Assembly (NCBI RefSeq): GCF_001613105.1
Contig: NZ_BDBS01000042.1
Span: 1-32,744 of the forward strand
Origin: Nocardia pseudobrasiliensis NBRC 108224
GTDB lineage: Bacteria > Actinomycetota > Actinomycetes > Mycobacteriales > Mycobacteriaceae
Reading direction: 5' to 3'
DNA: 32,744 nt
The notes under the pieces were generated by a model. The model searched no databases, was not told the origin of the DNA, and worked only from the letters and a program-made list of their open reading frames with translations. Positions 7,606 through 16,492 of this stretch are shown here, piece after piece. The position numbers were made by a program, and so were the translations under genes. Position 1 is the first letter of the stretch; each line of letters starts with the position of its first letter.

Positions 7606-10034
7606 CCAGGACCGTGAGCAGCAATCCCAGCGATGTGGTCCCGCAGGATCTGGTGAGCGTCACCATCGACGGCACCACGGTCAGCGTCCCCGCGGGGACG
7701 CTGATCATTCGCGCCGCCGAATTGGTCGGAATCCAGGTGCCGCGCTTCTGCGATCACCCCCTGCTGGATCCGGTGGGCGCCTGCCGCCAGTGCATCGTCG
7801 ATGTGGAGGGTCAGCGTAAACCGGTGGCCTCGTGCACGATGCCGGTCACCGACGGCATGGTCGTCAGGACTCAGTTGAGCTCTCCCGCCGCCGCGAAGGC
7901 GCAAGAGGGCGTGATGGAGTTGCTGCTGATCAACCATCCGCTGGACTGCCCGGTCTGCGACAAGGGCGGCGAATGCCCGCTGCAGAACCAGGCGATGTCC
8001 AACGGGCGCGCCGAATCCCGGTTCGAGGGCGTCAAACGCACCTATCCCAAACCGATTCCGCTCTCGCCCGCGGTGCTGCTCGATCGCGAGCGCTGCGTGC
8101 TGTGCGCCCGCTGCACTCGCTTCTCGCAGCAGGTGGCCGGGGATCCGTTCATCGAGTTGATGGAACGCGGCGCGCTGGAACAGGTCGGCATCGCGGACGG
8201 CGAGCCGATGGAGTCCTACTTCTCCGGCAATACCGTGCAGATCTGCCCGGTCGGCGCGCTCACCGGCACCGCCTACCGCTTCCGCGCCCGCCCGTTCGAT
8301 CTGGTGTCCAGCCCGGCGGTGTGCGAACACTGCGCCTCGGGCTGCGCGCAGCGCACCGATCACCGGCGCGGAAAGGTGCTGCGGCGCTTGGCCGGTGACG
8401 ATCCGCAGGTCAACGAGGAATGGAACTGCGACAAGGGCCGCTGGGCCTTCGCCTACGCCACCGAGGCCGATCGGCTCACCACGCCGCTGGTGCGCAACTG
8501 GGAGGGCGTGCTGGCCCCGGCGTCCTGGTCGGAGGCATTGGCGCGGGCGGCCGAGGGTCTGGCCGCGGCCCGGGGCAACGCGGGCGTACTGGTCGGCGGG
8601 CGCGTCACCATGGAGGACGCCTACGCCTACGCCAAATTCGCCCGAATCGCCATGGGCACCAACGATATCGACTTCCGCTCCCGGCCCCATTCGGCGGAGG
8701 AGGCCGAATTCCTGGCCGCCCGGGTCGCCGGAGCCGGATCGAGCGTCGACTACGCCGCCCTTGAGGCCGCGCCGGTGGTGCTGCTGGCCGGATTCGAGCC
8801 CGAGGAGGAGTCGCCGATCGTCTACCTGCGCCTGCGCAAGGCGGCGCGGCGCGGCGGGCTCACGGTGTATTCCATTGCGCCCTATGCCACCCGGGGCCTC
8901 GAGCGCATGGCTGGTCGACTGCTGTCGACCGCGCCCGGCGACGAGGCGCGGGTGCTGGACACGCTCGCGACCGAACAGCCGGACCTGGCCGAGCGGTTGC
9001 GCGCGCCCGGCGCGGTAATTCTGGTCGGTGAGCGCTTGGCCATGACGCCGGGTGCGCTGTCGGCGGCCGCGCGGCTGGCCGATGCCACCGGCGCCGCGCT
9101 GGCGTGGGTGCCGCGCCGGGCCGGTGAACGCGGGGCACTCGAGGCGGGTGCGCTGCCCACACTGCTGCCGGGTGGTCGTCCGGTCACCGATCAGGGTGCG
9201 CGCCAACAGGTTCGGGCGCTGTGGAATGTCGACGAACTGCCCGCCGAGGCCGGTCGCGATACGGCCGAGATCCTCGCGGCCGCCTCGACCCTCGGCGCGC
9301 TGATCGTCGGCGGCGTCGACGTGGCGGATCTGCCCGATCCCGCCGCGGCGCTCGCGGCCGTGGACGCCGCCCGATTCGTGGTGAGTCTGGAGCTGCGCCG
9401 CAGCGCCGTCACCGAACTCGCCGACGTCGTCTTCCCGGTCGCCTCGGCGATGGAGAAGTCGGGCACCTTCCTCACCTGGGAGGGGCGACCGCGTCCGTTC
9501 GACGCGGCGCTGCGCGACGCGACCGTGCGCCGGGAGGCCGCGCCACTGGCCGACCATCGCGTCCTGCACGCCATCGCCGACGAGATGAACATTCGACTCG
9601 GCCTGCCCGACAGCGCCTCGGCGCGAACGGAATTGGCCGAACTCGGCGTCTGGGACGGCACCCCGGTCGCGCTGCCGGACCGCGCGGCCGAACCGCTGCC
9701 GCAGACCTCGCCCGGCACGGCCGTGCTGGCGGGCTGGCGGATGCTGCTCGATCGCGGACGTCTGCAGGACGGCGAACCGAATCTCGCCGCGACCGCGCGG
9801 CAGGCGGTGGTGCGCATGGCCCGCGACACCGCGGCCGAAATCGGCGCCACCACGGGCGATCCGGTGCGGGTGAGCACCGACCACGGCCATATCGTGCTGC
9901 CCCTGGCGGTCACCGTCATGCCCGAACGGGTGGTGTGGCTGCCGTTGAATTCCCCTGGTTCGGTGGTGTTCGAACAGCTCGCGACCACCCCCGGCCACCT
10001 CGTGCGGATCCGTCGGGAGGACCACCGTGAGTGA
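7602..10034 (+). CDS. nuoG: NADH-quinone oxidoreductase subunit G
   Basis: An 810-residue subunit carrying the iron-sulfur wire from NuoF toward NuoI/NuoB. In order: a 2Fe-2S ferredoxin domain with Cys50, Cys61, Cys64 and Cys78; a His-Cys3 4Fe-4S site with His112, Cys116, Cys119 and Cys125; a 4Fe-4S site with Cys165, Cys168, Cys171 and Cys215; and the extra N7-type set Cys241, Cys244, Cys248 and Cys276. N7 occurs in only some bacteria. The remaining 530 or so residues are a molybdopterin-oxidoreductase-like fold with no visible cofactor ligand, and are Ala/Glu-rich. The start overlaps nuoF by four bases, and the stop overlaps nuoH by eight. Confidence 0.97.
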   Translation: MTRTVSSNPSDVVPQDLVSVTIDGTTVSVPAGTLIIRAAELVGIQVPRFCDHPLLDPVGACRQCIVDVEGQRKPVASCTMPVTDGMVVRTQLSSPAAAKAQEGVMELLLINHPLDCPVCDKGGECPLQNQAMSNGRAESRFEGVKRTYPKPIPLSPAVLLDRERCVLCARCTRFSQQVAGDPFIELMERGALEQVGIADGEPMESYFSGNTVQICPVGALTGTAYRFRARPFDLVSSPAVCEHCASGCAQRTDHRRGKVLRRLAGDDPQVNEEWNCDKGRWAFAYATEADRLTTPLVRNWEGVLAPASWSEALARAAEGLAAARGNAGVLVGGRVTMEDAYAYAKFARIAMGTNDIDFRSRPHSAEEAEFLAARVAGAGSSVDYAALEAAPVVLLAGFEPEEESPIVYLRLRKAARRGGLTVYSIAPYATRGLERMAGRLLSTAPGDEARVLDTLATEQPDLAERLRAPGAVILVGERLAMTPGALSAAARLADATGAALAWVPRRAGERGALEAGALPTLLPGGRPVTDQGARQQVRALWNVDELPAEAGRDTAEILAAASTLGALIVGGVDVADLPDPAAALAAVDAARFVVSLELRRSAVTELADVVFPVASAMEKSGTFLTWEGRPRPFDAALRDATVRREAAPLADHRVLHAIADEMNIRLGLPDSASARTELAELGVWDGTPVALPDRAAEPLPQTSPGTAVLAGWRMLLDRGRLQDGEPNLAATARQAVVRMARDTAAEIGATTGDPVRVSTDHGHIVLPLAVTVMPERVVWLPLNSPGSVVFEQLATTPGHLVRIRREDHRE

Positions 10035-11844
10035 TGCGAGTCTGTTCGGCCACGATCCGTGGTGGCTGGTCGTACTGAAGTCGATTCTGATCTTCATATT
10101 CCTGCTGCTCATCCCGATGCTCGCGGTGCTCATCGAGCGCAAGGTCGTCGCCTGGATGCAGATGCGGATCGGTCCCAACCGGGTCGGTCCGCGCGGCTAT
10201 CTGCAGTCCATCGCCGACGGGGTCAAGATGCTCCTCAAGGAGGACATCGTCCCCGCGATGGTGGACAAGCCGATCTACATTCTGGCGCCGGTGATTTCGC
10301 TGATTCCGGCGGTCATGGCCTTCGCGGTGATCCCGTTCGGGCCCTCGGTGTCCTGGTTCGGCACGCAGTCGCCGCTGCAGCTGACCGATATGCCCGTCGG
10401 CGTGCTCTACATCCTGGCGATGGCCTCGGTCGGCGTGTACGGCATCGTGCTGGCGGGCTGGGCCTCGGGATCGACGTATCCGCTGCTGGGCGGGCTGCGG
10501 TCGACCGCGCAGGTGATCTCCTACGAGATCGCCATGGCCGCCTGTTTCGCGGCGGTGTTCCTGCTGACCGGGACCATGTCGACCTCCGGCATCGTCGACG
10601 CGCAGTGGGGCACCTGGAATGTGTGGTTACTGCTGCCGTCGTTCGTGATCTACGCGGTGTCGATGGTCGGCGAGACCAACCGCGCGCCCTTCGATCTGCC
10701 CGAGGCCGAGGGTGAGCTGGTCGGCGGCTTCCACACCGAGTACTCCTCGCTGAAGTTCGCCATGTTCATGATGGCCGAGTACATCAATATGGGCACGGTG
10801 TCGGCGCTGGCGACCACGCTGTTCTTCGGCGGCTGGCATGCGCCGTTCCCGCTGAACCTCTGGGACGGCGCGAATTCCGGCTGGTGGCCGGTGCTGTGGT
10901 TCACCGCCAAGGTGTGGATCTTCCTGTTCGTCTTCATCTGGCTGCGCGGCACGCTGCCCCGCCTGCGCTACGACCAGTTCATGAATCTGGGCTGGAAGCT
11001 GCTGATTCCGGTGTCGCTGCTGTGGGTCATGGTGGTCGCGGCGCTGAAGGTGCTGCAGGACAACGGATATCACGTGCAGACCGCCGGGCTGATCGGCGGC
11101 GGCATCGTGGTGTCGCTGCTGTTGCTCGGCGCGGTGCTGCGGGCCGGACATCGCGGCGACGACCACACTCGGGTCGAACCCGGTGAGGCGCAGGTTTATG
11201 CGGGCTTCCCGGTGCCGCCGATGCCCGAGCAACCGGCGAAGCAGGGCCCCAAGCCCGGCCTGTTCGAACCGCTGGGCGGATTCTGGGTCACCTTCGTCAC
11301 GATGTTCAAGAAGAAGAACACCGAGCAGTATCCGGAGGAGAAGGTGCCGACCGCGCCGCGCTATCACGGTCGCCACCAACTGAATCGGCATCCGGACGGA
11401 CTCGAGAAGTGCATCGGCTGTGAGCTGTGCGCGTGGGCGTGCCCCGCCGACGCCATCTACGTCGAGGGCGCGGACAACACCGAGACCGAACGCTTCTCCC
11501 CCGGCGAGCGCTACGGCCGGGTCTATCAGATCAACTATCTGCGCTGCATCGGCTGCGGCCTGTGCATCGAGGCGTGCCCGACCCGGGCGCTGACCATGAC
11601 CAACGAATACGAGATGGCCGACAACAACCGGGCCAGCCTGATCTTCGAGAAGGAGGATCTGCTGGCGCCGCTGCGCTCGGGCATGCTGCCCCCGCCGCAT
11701 GCGATGTATCCCGGCGCGACCGACGAGGACTACTACCTCGGGAAGGTGCCCGGCCCGGAGGCCACGGTCGATGTACCCGGCGGGCCCGGCCATGTGGCCG
11801 CGCCGCAACCGGCCGCCGCGGGCGCGGAAGGTGGTGCGCGATGA
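10027..11844 (+). CDS. nuoHI: NuoH-NuoI fusion: complex I subunits H and I in one reading frame
   Basis: A continuous 605-codon frame with no stop between two normally separate subunits. Residues 1 to about 375 are NuoH/ND1, the membrane subunit lining the quinone tunnel (RIGPNRVGPRG near the start; FDLPEAEGELVGGFHTEYSS in the cytoplasmic loop; last helix about 352-374). A linker of about 37 residues follows. From about 412 comes NuoI, with two 4Fe-4S sites: Cys462, 465, 468 and 472, and Cys507, 510, 513 and 517 (clusters N6a/N6b). The GTG start has GGGAGG six bases upstream. A separate NuoI could begin at in-frame Met399 (11221), but no Shine-Dalgarno precedes it. The alternative is a missing stop or an indel in the assembly. 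Confidence 0.9.
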   Translation: MSDASLFGHDPWWLVVLKSILIFIFLLLIPMLAVLIERKVVAWMQMRIGPNRVGPRGYLQSIADGVKMLLKEDIVPAMVDKPIYILAPVISLIPAVMAFAVIPFGPSVSWFGTQSPLQLTDMPVGVLYILAMASVGVYGIVLAGWASGSTYPLLGGLRSTAQVISYEIAMAACFAAVFLLTGTMSTSGIVDAQWGTWNVWLLLPSFVIYAVSMVGETNRAPFDLPEAEGELVGGFHTEYSSLKFAMFMMAEYINMGTVSALATTLFFGGWHAPFPLNLWDGANSGWWPVLWFTAKVWIFLFVFIWLRGTLPRLRYDQFMNLGWKLLIPVSLLWVMVVAALKVLQDNGYHVQTAGLIGGGIVVSLLLLGAVLRAGHRGDDHTRVEPGEAQVYAGFPVPPMPEQPAKQGPKPGLFEPLGGFWVTFVTMFKKKNTEQYPEEKVPTAPRYHGRHQLNRHPDGLEKCIGCELCAWACPADAIYVEGADNTETERFSPGERYGRVYQINYLRCIGCGLCIEACPTRALTMTNEYEMADNNRASLIFEKEDLLAPLRSGMLPPPHAMYPGATDEDYYLGKVPGPEATVDVPGGPGHVAAPQPAAAGAEGGAR

Positions 11845-12674
11845 ATTCGGTTCTCGCGGAGACGGTTACCCGGACCTCCACCGGTGAGGCGGTGTTGTTC
11901 TGGGTGCTCGCGGTGATCGCGATCGTGGGCGCGCTCGGCATGGTGTGCGCCCGCAAGGCGGTGCATTCGGCGCTGTGCCTGGCCGCCACCATGATCGCGC
12001 TGTCGGTGTTCTACATCGCCCAGGACGCGCTGTTTCTGGGTGTGGTGCAGATCGTGGTCTACACCGGCGCGGTCATGATGCTGTTCCTGTTCGTGCTCAT
12101 GCTCGTGGGCGTCGATTCCTCGGAGTCGCTGCGCGAAACCCTGCGCGGCCATCGGGTCGCGGTCGTGGTGGTGGGCGTCGGCTTCGGCATCCTGCTTATC
12201 GCGGCGATCGCGCGCGGTATGCGCGACAACGACGTGGCCGCAACAGGGACCAGCTCCGCTGGCCGAAATAGTGGGGAGGTTGCGGATCCGATTGCGGCGC
12301 TGGCGGATCTGATCTTCATCCGCTACGTATGGGCCTTCGAGCTCACCGGCGCGCTGCTCATCACCGCCACCATCGGCGCGATGGTGCTGGCCCATCGGGA
12401 ACGGTTCGGCCCGCGCACCGATCAGAAGGAAATGTCCAAGCGCCGGGTGCGGGAGGGCCGTCAGGTCACCCCGCTACCGACTCCCGGCGTGTACGCGCGG
12501 CACAACGCCGTCGACGTGCCGGCCCGGCTGCCCGACGGATCGTTCGCCGAACTGTCGGTCTCCACGATCCTGCGGCACCGCCGCAACCGCGCCAACACCG
12601 AGGCCGCCGAAATCGGCGTCGGCAACGGTCACAACGGTTCCCCCGCCAGCGAATCCGGCGAGAGCCGGAGCTGA
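11841..12674 (+). CDS. nuoJ: NADH-quinone oxidoreductase subunit J
   Basis: A 277-residue ND6-type membrane subunit of complex I. Five hydrophobic helices are visible, with the third containing the conserved VQIVVYTGAVMMLFLFVLML. After helix 4 there is a polar loop (MRDNDVAATGTSSAGRNSG) with an internal inverted repeat in the DNA. After helix 5 comes a cytoplasmic tail of about 80 residues rich in Arg, Asn and Ser; long tails are usual in actinobacterial NuoJ. The start overlaps the preceding stop (ATGA). A 17-bp gap separates it from nuoK. Confidence 0.96.
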   Translation: MNSVLAETVTRTSTGEAVLFWVLAVIAIVGALGMVCARKAVHSALCLAATMIALSVFYIAQDALFLGVVQIVVYTGAVMMLFLFVLMLVGVDSSESLRETLRGHRVAVVVVGVGFGILLIAAIARGMRDNDVAATGTSSAGRNSGEVADPIAALADLIFIRYVWAFELTGALLITATIGAMVLAHRERFGPRTDQKEMSKRRVREGRQVTPLPTPGVYARHNAVDVPARLPDGSFAELSVSTILRHRRNRANTEAAEIGVGNGHNGSPASESGESRS

Positions 12675-12691
12675 AAGAGAAAGGCTCTGCG

Positions 12692-12991
12692 GTGAATCCG
12701 GACAACTATCTGTATCTGTCCGCGCTGCTGTTCACCATCGGCGCGGCCGGTGTGCTGGTGCGGCGCAACGCGATCGTGGTGTTCATGTGCATCGAACTGA
12801 TGCTCAACGCGGTCAATCTCGCCTTCGTCACCTTCGCGCGCGAACATCACAATCTCGACGGACAGGTCTTCGCGTTCTTCACCATGGTGGTGGCCGCCGC
12901 CGAGGTCGTGGTCGGCCTGGCCATCATCATGACCATCTTCCGCGCCCGTCGCTCGACCTCGGTCGACGACGCCAACCTGCTGAAGTACTGA
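12692..12991 (+). CDS. nuoK: NADH-quinone oxidoreductase subunit K
   Basis: A 99-residue, three-helix ND4L-type membrane subunit. The acidic residues typical of the proton path are present: Glu in FMCIELMLNAVNLAF (helix 2) and Glu in VVAAAEVVVGLAIIM (helix 3). The GTG start is supported by AGAGAAAGG seven bases upstream. It is one of the few nuo genes here with its own ribosome site after a gap, rather than a stop-start overlap. One base separates its stop from the nuoL GTG. Confidence 0.97.
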   Translation: MNPDNYLYLSALLFTIGAAGVLVRRNAIVVFMCIELMLNAVNLAFVTFAREHHNLDGQVFAFFTMVVAAAEVVVGLAIIMTIFRARRSTSVDDANLLKY

Positions 12992-12992
12992 C

Positions 12993-14885
12993 GTGGGTAC
13001 CGCGGATATGCTCTGGCTGCTGCCGGCCCTGCCGCTCGCGGGGGCCGTGCTGCTGTTGCTGCTCGGCCGGACCAGCGATCGCTGGGGACACTGGCTGGGA
13101 TGTCTGATGGCACTGGGCTCGTTCGGCGTCGCGGTCTGGGCGTTCGTCGACATGCTGGGCCGAGCGAGTGAACATCGGGCCTATCACTACGACTTCTTCA
13201 GCTGGGCTCCGGTCGTGGGGCTGAAGGTCGACTTCTCGCTGCAACTGGATCAGCTGTCGATGTGCTTCGCGCTGTTGATCACCGGCGTCGGCTCGCTCAT
13301 CCATATCTACTCGGTCGGCTATATGAGCCACGACCCGGGGCGGCGGCGATTCTTCGCCTACCTCAACCTGTTCCTGGCGGCCATGGTCGTGCTGGTGCTG
13401 GCGAACAACTACCTGGTGCTGTATCTCGGGTGGGAGGGCGTGGGCCTGGCTTCATATCTGCTGATCGGGTTCTGGTACGAGAAGCCCTCGGCCGCAACGG
13501 CCGCCAAGAAGGCGTTCGTGGTCAACCGGGTCGGCGATATGGGCCTGGCGATCGCGCTGTTCGTCATGTTCGCCACCTTCGGCTCGGTCGATTTCGCGCA
13601 GGTGTTCACCGGCGCGCCGCAGGCCAGCGAGGCCACGCTCACGATCATCGGATTACTGCTGCTGTTGGGCGCGTGTGGTAAATCGGCCCAGGTGCCGCTG
13701 CAGTCCTGGCTCGGGGACGCGATGGAGGGTCCGACCCCGGTGTCGGCGCTCATCCACGCGGCGACGATGGTCACCGCGGGTGTGTATCTGGTCGCGCGGT
13801 CGGGTCCGATCTTCGATCTCGCGCCGGGCGCGCGCGCCGGAGTGCTGATCGTGGGCGCGGTGACGCTGCTGTTCGGCGCGGTGATCGGTTGTGCCAAGGA
13901 TGACATCAAGAAGGCGCTGGCCGCCTCGACCATGAGTCAGATCGGCTACATGATGCTCGCGGCGGGTCTCGGCCCGGCCGGTTACGCGGTGGCGATCATG
14001 CATCTGCTCACCCACGGCTTCTTCAAGGCCGGACTGTTCCTCGGCGCGGGCTCGGTCATGCACGCGATGAACGACGAGACCGATATGCGGCGCTACGGCG
14101 CGCTGCGCAAGGTCATGCCGATCACCTTCGTCACCTTCGGACTCGGCTATCTGGCGATCATCGGGGTGCCGCCGTTCGCGGGCTTCTTCTCCAAGGACGC
14201 CATCATCGAGGCCGCGTTCGGGCACGGCGGCGCAACAGGATTCACCCTCGGCGCGGCCACCCTGCTCGGTGCGGGCATCACCGCGTTCTATATGACCCGG
14301 GTCATGGTGCTCACCTTCTTCGGTGAGAAACGCTGGCACGAGGACACCCATCCACACGAGGCGCCCGCCTCCATGACCGGCCCGATGATCCTGCTGGCGA
14401 TCGGCTCGGTGTTCTCCGGCGGGCTGTTCGTCTTCGGCTCCTCGCTGAAGAACTGGCTGGAACCGGTGGTGGGCGCGGACTCCCACGCCGAGAGCGCCTC
14501 CTCGACCGTGCTGATCTCGATCAGCGCCCTGGTCGTGGTCGCGATCGGCGCGTGGATCGCGGTGCGCCAGTACCAGTTGCAGCAGGTCCCCGAGACCGCG
14601 CCGAGCACCGTTTCCGCACTGACCGTGGCCGCCCGCCGCGATCTGTACGGCGACGCGTTCAACGAGGCGGTCTTCATGCGCCCGGGCGCGTATCTGACCC
14701 GCGCGCTGGTGTTCCTCGACAACCGCGGCATCGACGGCCTGGTCAATTCCACGGCCGCCCTGATCGGCGGCCTGTCGGCCCGAATCCGGCGCGTGCAAAC
14801 CGGATTCGTCCGCTCCTACGCCCTGTCCATGTTCACCGGCGCGGCCCTGGTGGTCGCCGCTCTGCTGGCAGTGAGGCTTTTGTGA
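12993..14885 (+). CDS. nuoL: NADH-quinone oxidoreductase subunit L
   Basis: A 630-residue antiporter-like membrane subunit (ND5 type), the distal proton pump of complex I. The key Glu in helix 5 is Glu148 (LGWEGVGLASYLLIGFW), matching Glu144 of the E. coli protein. The family stretch SQVPLQSWLGDAMEGPTPVSALIHAATMVTAG is present as a slightly varied AQVPLQSWLGDAMEGPTPVS form. The C terminus carries the long lateral helix and a final membrane helix. The GTG at 12993 begins the MLWLLPALPLAGA region, and translation probably depends on coupling to nuoK since no clear ribosome site is seen. Its stop overlaps the nuoM GTG (GTGA). Confidence 0.97.
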   Translation: MGTADMLWLLPALPLAGAVLLLLLGRTSDRWGHWLGCLMALGSFGVAVWAFVDMLGRASEHRAYHYDFFSWAPVVGLKVDFSLQLDQLSMCFALLITGVGSLIHIYSVGYMSHDPGRRRFFAYLNLFLAAMVVLVLANNYLVLYLGWEGVGLASYLLIGFWYEKPSAATAAKKAFVVNRVGDMGLAIALFVMFATFGSVDFAQVFTGAPQASEATLTIIGLLLLLGACGKSAQVPLQSWLGDAMEGPTPVSALIHAATMVTAGVYLVARSGPIFDLAPGARAGVLIVGAVTLLFGAVIGCAKDDIKKALAASTMSQIGYMMLAAGLGPAGYAVAIMHLLTHGFFKAGLFLGAGSVMHAMNDETDMRRYGALRKVMPITFVTFGLGYLAIIGVPPFAGFFSKDAIIEAAFGHGGATGFTLGAATLLGAGITAFYMTRVMVLTFFGEKRWHEDTHPHEAPASMTGPMILLAIGSVFSGGLFVFGSSLKNWLEPVVGADSHAESASSTVLISISALVVVAIGAWIAVRQYQLQQVPETAPSTVSALTVAARRDLYGDAFNEAVFMRPGAYLTRALVFLDNRGIDGLVNSTAALIGGLSARIRRVQTGFVRSYALSMFTGAALVVAALLAVRLL

Positions 14886-16492
14886 ACGAGTTTCCTTGGC
14901 TGACAACGCTGTGGGTGTTGCCACTGGTCGGCGCCGGGCTGGTGATGGTGATGCCCTCGGCGCAGCGGATGCTGGCTCGCTCGCTCGGATTGGTGATCTC
15001 GATCGCGACGCTGGCGATCGGGATCGTGGTGGCGGTGCGGTTCGAACCCGGCGGGGGGCGGTATCAGTTCGTCGAATCCCATGAGTGGATACCGGCTTTC
15101 GGGGCGGGGTACACCCTCGGGGTCGACGGGATCGCGCTGGTGCTGGTCGTGCTGACCGCGGCGCTGGTGCCGCTGTTGATCCTGGCCGGGTGGCGCGATG
15201 AGCGCGAGGTCGGCAGCGGTCGGCGGGTGGCGCATATCTATGTGGCGCTGACGCTGGTGGTCGAGGCGATGGTGCTGATCTCGTTCACCTCGCTCGACAT
15301 TCTGCTGTTCTACGTGTTCTTCGAAGTGATGCTGATCCCGATGTACTTCCTCATCGGAGGTTTCGGGCCGCGCGGCGACGATCTCGCGCATCGGCAGCAG
15401 CGCTCGCGGGCCGCGGTGAAGTTCCTGCTGTACAACCTGTTCGGCGGATTGATCATGCTGGCCGCGGTGATCGGGCTGTATGTGGTGACCGCGCGCGACC
15501 ATGTGGGCGGAAACGGCGGGACCTTCGATTTCCGGGCCGTGGTGCAGGCCGCGAACTCCGGCCAATTGGGTGCGGCCCCTGCGGTATTGAACGCGCTGTT
15601 CCTCGGCTTCATGTTCGCCTTCGCGGTGAAGGCGCCGCTGTGGCCGCTGCACACCTGGCTGCCCGATGCCGCGGTATCGGCGACCCCGGCCAGCGCGGTG
15701 CTGATGATGGCGATCGTGGACAAGGTCGGCACCTTCGGCATGCTGCGCTACTGTCTGCAGCTGTTCCCCTCCGCCACAAGCACGTACGCGCCGCTGATCA
15801 GCGTGCTGGCGGTGATCGGCATCGTCTACGGCGCGCTGTTGGCGATCGGGCAGACCGATGTCATGCGTTTGATCGCCTACACGTCGATCTCGCACTTCGG
15901 CTTCATCATCCTGGGCATCTTCGCCATGACCAATCAGGGCGGGGCCGGAGCGACGCTCTACATGGTCAACCACGGCATCTCCACCGCGGCGCTGTTCCTG
16001 ATCGCCGGATTCCTGGTGTCGCGCCGCGGAACCAGGATGATCGCCGATTTCGGCGGGGTGCAGAAGGTCGCGCCGGTCCTGGCCGGGACCTTCCTCATCG
16101 CGGGCCTGGCCACGCTGTCGCTGCCCGGACTCGCGCCGTTCATCAGTGAATTCCTGGTCCTGGTCGGAACATTCACCCGCTACCCGGTCGCCGCGATCGT
16201 CGCCACCAGCGCCCTGGTGCTGGCGGCGCTGTATGTGCTGTGGATGTATCAGCGGATGATGACCGGCCCGGTGAAGGCGGGCAACGAGCGGTTGTCGGAT
16301 CTGGTCCCGCGCGAGCTGGTCGTGGTGGTTCCGCTGCTGGCGGCGCTGCTGTTCCTGGGCGCGTATCCGAAACCGGTGCTGGATCTGATCAATCCGGCGG
16401 TGGCCAGCACCCTGACCACCATCGGCCAACACGATCCCGGGCCCACGGTGCGGCCGGAGGCCGCCACTCCCAGCGGAGGTGCGCACAAGTGA
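14882..16492 (+). CDS. nuoM: NADH-quinone oxidoreductase subunit M
   Basis: A 536-residue antiporter-like proton-pumping subunit (ND4 type). The conserved helix-5 Glu is Glu148 (FYVFFEVMLIPMYFLIGGFG). Next to it is the polar loop GDDLAHRQQRSRAAVKFLLY. The core continues with KAPLWPLHTWLPDAAVSATPASAVLM and SHFGFIILGIFAMT. About 14 membrane helices are expected. The C-terminal 25 residues are soluble and variable. The gene starts with a GTG overlapping the nuoL TGA and ends overlapping the nuoN GTG, with GGAGG shortly upstream of nuoN. Confidence 0.97.
   Translation: MNEFPWLTTLWVLPLVGAGLVMVMPSAQRMLARSLGLVISIATLAIGIVVAVRFEPGGGRYQFVESHEWIPAFGAGYTLGVDGIALVLVVLTAALVPLLILAGWRDEREVGSGRRVAHIYVALTLVVEAMVLISFTSLDILLFYVFFEVMLIPMYFLIGGFGPRGDDLAHRQQRSRAAVKFLLYNLFGGLIMLAAVIGLYVVTARDHVGGNGGTFDFRAVVQAANSGQLGAAPAVLNALFLGFMFAFAVKAPLWPLHTWLPDAAVSATPASAVLMMAIVDKVGTFGMLRYCLQLFPSATSTYAPLISVLAVIGIVYGALLAIGQTDVMRLIAYTSISHFGFIILGIFAMTNQGGAGATLYMVNHGISTAALFLIAGFLVSRRGTRMIADFGGVQKVAPVLAGTFLIAGLATLSLPGLAPFISEFLVLVGTFTRYPVAAIVATSALVLAALYVLWMYQRMMTGPVKAGNERLSDLVPRELVVVVPLLAALLFLGAYPKPVLDLINPAVASTLTTIGQHDPGPTVRPEAATPSGGAHK

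Noticed and set aside
7341..10178. A 945-codon open frame antisense to nuoG
   Set aside because: It is a by-product of GC-rich third positions; the product is Arg/His/Gly/Gln-rich with no domain, while the plus strand clearly encodes NuoG with all its cluster ligands.
11221..11844. NuoI as a separate gene starting at the internal ATG 11221
   Set aside because: No Shine-Dalgarno is present and no stop precedes it, so the sequence supports one fused frame; kept as an alternative only.
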